The position numbers were made by a program, and so were the translations under genes. Shown piece after piece: positions 38,313-40,298 of a DNA stretch of 40,298 nt (the stretch's first letter is position 1; each line of letters begins with the position of its first letter). The stretch is from assembly GCA_023249725.1 (NCBI GenBank), contig JAHFBZ010000009.1, positions 1 through 40,298 on the forward strand, read 5' to 3'. Source of the stretch: Methanobacteriaceae archaeon. GTDB taxonomy: Archaea; Methanobacteriota; Methanobacteria; Methanobacteriales; Methanobacteriaceae. Below the pieces are notes generated by a model. It made no database searches. It saw only the letters and a list, made by a program, of their open reading frames with translations, and was not told the origin of the DNA.

Positions 38313-38993
38313 ATGAGTGAAACTGCTGGTCTTACATTTATCGGTTTTGGGGTTTTAGGGTTTTTTGTTATTGCTATCATATTCATTTTTTATGAGGTGA
38401 CGATATTCAGGAGACTGGAAGAGATTTTGGGCATTAAAATGAAAAGATTGGATTGTAATCATATGGCCTGTTATACTTATGAGGGGCGAGCTTGGCTTTA
38501 TTTAATTATAGTTTCTATATTTATGATATTCTGGTTTTATCCGGTTGTTATTAGTTTTAATAATTTTCCAGCTTATGTAGGCTTGTTCTTCACAGGCATT
38601 TACCCCTTGCTGATTATGATTATGAGGAGCAATATTTTCACTGATGATAGTATTCCTTCGGCGAGAAATCCTGTTTATGTAGGTCCTAATTTAGTGAGCG
38701 GCGGGCCAGGGTATAATTCAATTCATTATCTTTGTTTTTCGGCCTCAATTGGTTTAGCATCCACTTTGTGGGGATTTTCCATGTTGAATTCGCCGGATTC
38801 GGCCACTGCAGGTATTGCTTTAGTTTTTTTTGGTTTAGTGTTTCAGACGTTGGTACTTTTCCCTGATGTGATTAATTTGGTGTCGCCCTGGGATCTCAGG
38901 ACTAGTAAAGGATTATTCTTCATGACTGGATTTAATATTACTATTATAGTCTTTTTGCTGGGTTTGTCGGCTATTTTGAGAACTATTTATTGA
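38313..38993 (+). CDS. Polytopic membrane protein, candidate partner/immunity protein
   Basis: I do not recognise this 226-residue family. It has about six hydrophobic helices (near residues 7-27, 60-80, 86-104, 137-158, 166-187 and 202-222) and a soluble loop between helices 1 and 2 with 'RLDCNHMACYTYEGRAW'. It starts only 38 bases after the adhesin stop with a GAGGT ribosome site, so it is probably co-expressed. A membrane protein directly after a protein with a membrane-active-looking tip fits an immunity role, but it could equally be an anchor or export partner. Confidence 0.7.
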   Translation: MSETAGLTFIGFGVLGFFVIAIIFIFYEVTIFRRLEEILGIKMKRLDCNHMACYTYEGRAWLYLIIVSIFMIFWFYPVVISFNNFPAYVGLFFTGIYPLLIMIMRSNIFTDDSIPSARNPVYVGPNLVSGGPGYNSIHYLCFSASIGLASTLWGFSMLNSPDSATAGIALVFFGLVFQTLVLFPDVINLVSPWDLRTSKGLFFMTGFNITIIVFLLGLSAILRTIY

Positions 38994-39016
38994 TTTATGA
39001 CATTTTAAATCTTTAA

Positions 39017-39511
39017 AAAATCTTTAATTATATTTTCCGTGAAAGTGGAGTATATGCTGATGATAGGTTAGATATCACTATAACTGGGGTAATAAGTCAT
39101 ACATTTTCTACTCCAAGTGGTGTTCGCCGTGACCCAGCTATTGACATCACGGGTATTGTTCAAAAAGGGTATAATAGTATTGATGTTAAAATTGTGGATA
39201 TTTATGGTGCTTATATTGGCTGCAGTTCACTATATGTTATTCAAACCAACTCTGTTATTCAACCTTATAAAAACCTAAATGACACATGGAACCTAATTAA
39301 TGATCTTCGTAATGGAAACAAACATGTCAACTGGGAAAAAGTGAAGTATTGGGGACCGAAGGCACTCGTAATTGGTGGAACAGTAGTGGTGACCGCACTG
39401 GGTACTCCTGCGGCGGGTGCAGCATATTATTATGGTGCTTCTGCATTAATAATTGGGGGTACTGCATGGGATGGTTATAATGGTGACCATTATGGTAGTT
39501 GGTTCCAGTAA
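39017..39511 (+). pseudogene. Orphan adhesin C-terminal module (no start codon of its own)
   Basis: The frame is open from 39017; the first possible start is GTG at 39194, inside a conserved domain. Residues 'VYADDRLDITITGVISHTF...DPAIDITGI...VKIVDIYGAYIGCSSLYVIQTNS' align with the adhesin's junction ('IYADDLLMITGPDGSISHQF...PALDITGI...VEVCDIFGAYIGCSTLILVQSNS'). After that the tips differ: here a shorter tip with 'ALVIGGTVVVTALGTPAAGAAYYYGASALIIGG' and 'DHYGSWFQ'. It is either a decayed paralogue end or a silent alternative C-terminal cassette. Confidence 0.75.
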
Positions 39512-39600
39512 GCCCATGATTATATGCCTATATAGGAAGATCATTAGAATATCTTCTGTAAGTGGTATTCACTTAATAAATCAAATAAAGGAAGAAAAAA

Positions 39601-39945
39601 ATGCTTAGAAAAAGAGATTTTATAACATTAGGGATATGTTTTATGATGTTCTTAATCGCTATTTCAGTGTGGGGCTCATTTTTGTCAGTTATCTCGGGAT
39701 CTGTAGGATTAGTATTCTTTATAAGCTATATTTATGAATATAAAACTCAAAAAAAAGATAATTTTTTTAAATCATTTGGTTTAGGATTTGTTGTGCTATT
39801 AATCGCGGTTTTAATATGGGTATATAATTCGTATATCTCCATTATTTTTGGAGTATCTGGATTTATAATTGTTATGGGTCTTATACACGAATATAAAACT
39901 CAAAAAGATGAAAAACAAAAAAATAACTTTAAAAAACAACATTAA
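39601..39945 (+). CDS. Small membrane protein with internal duplication
   Basis: The 114-residue protein has four hydrophobic helices in two similar halves, each a helix pair ending in a charged segment: 'FLIAISVWGSFLSVISG...YEYKTQKKDN' and 'LLIAVLIWVYNSYISIIFG...HEYKTQKDEK'. It has a good GGAAG ribosome site. It follows the orphan C-terminal module by 90 bases, as the larger membrane protein follows the adhesin, so it is a candidate partner of that module. No known family is recognised. Confidence 0.65.
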   Translation: MLRKRDFITLGICFMMFLIAISVWGSFLSVISGSVGLVFFISYIYEYKTQKKDNFFKSFGLGFVVLLIAVLIWVYNSYISIIFGVSGFIIVMGLIHEYKTQKDEKQKNNFKKQH

Positions 39946-40013
39946 AAAGTTCTTAGTAATACAAAATGTATATATTTTTTCTTTTTTTGGGTTTGTAAAG
40001 TTTGTGGGTGTTG

Positions 40014-40298
40014 TTATTTTTTTATATGTTTTTGTGTCCAGTTTTTCATTTTGTGGTGTAGGTAGGTGAGTATTCCGGTTATGGTTTTGTATTTCTTTTT
40101 GATTTGTTCTGGTTCTGTTTGTCTGTAGTAGTTTTCTACTGTGTTGGATGTTCGTGGTATTTTATGATGTTCCATGTAGTTGGTGAGTCTTTTATAGTCG
40201 GGTACGATTTTTTGTTTAATGAATCGCTGTAAAACACGTGGTATTTTATTAAAATCTTTTAATAAATTGTTTAGTCTTTGATTGCTGGTTTTTAAGTT
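40014..40298 (-). mobile_element. Transposase, C-terminal part (runs off the window)
   Basis: The minus strand is open from the window end for 95 codons to TAA at 40014-40016. The translation ('KIPRTSNTVENYYRQTEPEQ', 'KTITGILTYLHHKM') matches the C-terminus of a transposase type common in Methanobacterium genomes; I cannot name the IS family with certainty. The terminal inverted repeat would be expected near 39950-40010, but the other end is outside the window. Confidence 0.6.

Noticed and set aside
39869-40069. Plus-strand ORF of 66 codons overlapping the small membrane protein end and the transposase.
   Set aside because: It lies antisense to the transposase frame and its composition is Phe/Val runs from T-rich DNA; no ribosome site.

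Overview
This window looks like chromosomal DNA from an AT-rich methanogen of the order Methanobacteriales, probably Methanobacterium or a close relative. The support is: archaeal-type genes throughout (TFE, Spt5/NusG, SecE, uL11-uL1-P0-P1, archaeal AlaRS, archaeal adenylate kinase, archaeosine synthase); methanogen cofactor genes (ComA of coenzyme M synthesis, a CofE-like protein, an FmdE-like protein, HypC); TATA-box promoters; and GGTGA/GGAGG ribosome sites.

Layout. 1-3602: the end of a GT-B glycosyltransferase, an FmdE-family protein, a lipoamide-dehydrogenase-like flavoprotein and hypC. 3763-11677: the tryptophan locus, with the regulator trpY divergent from trpEGCFBAD. TRP boxes (TGTACA and CGTACA) lie between the two facing TATA boxes, and a tiny SD-equipped ORF ending in a Trp codon overlaps the trpE start. 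12071-22164: a minus-strand housekeeping block of tRNA-Ile(GAU), adkA, a MIP18-family Fe-S protein, a short ArcS, a DUF2769-type glutamate-synthase-like FMN enzyme, a rubredoxin-TPP enzyme fusion, an HD protein, TFE, a CofE-like protein, a small Fe-S protein and comA. 22554-31772: plus-strand genes for a pyruvate-kinase-C-domain protein, FtsZ, SecE (59 aa), Spt5/NusG, uL11, uL1, P0, P1 and AlaRS. Three intergenic regions here can fold into notable structures: upstream of ftsZ, upstream of nusG and upstream of the uL1 gene.

31992-40298 is accessory. It holds a giant secreted beta-helix adhesin of about 2,090 residues once a one-base frameshift is repaired. The frameshift sits exactly at the end of a perfect 455-bp direct repeat. 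The adhesin is followed by a polytopic membrane protein, then a start-less fragment that repeats the adhesin's C-terminal junction but carries a different hydrophobic tip, then a second small membrane protein with an internal duplication, then the end of a transposase gene. This order (large surface protein, small partner, orphan C-terminal module, small partner, transposase) matches bacterial contact-dependent-inhibition/Rhs polymorphic toxin loci. It is the best candidate here for an undescribed system, but that function is inference: the hydrophobic tips could instead be membrane anchors.
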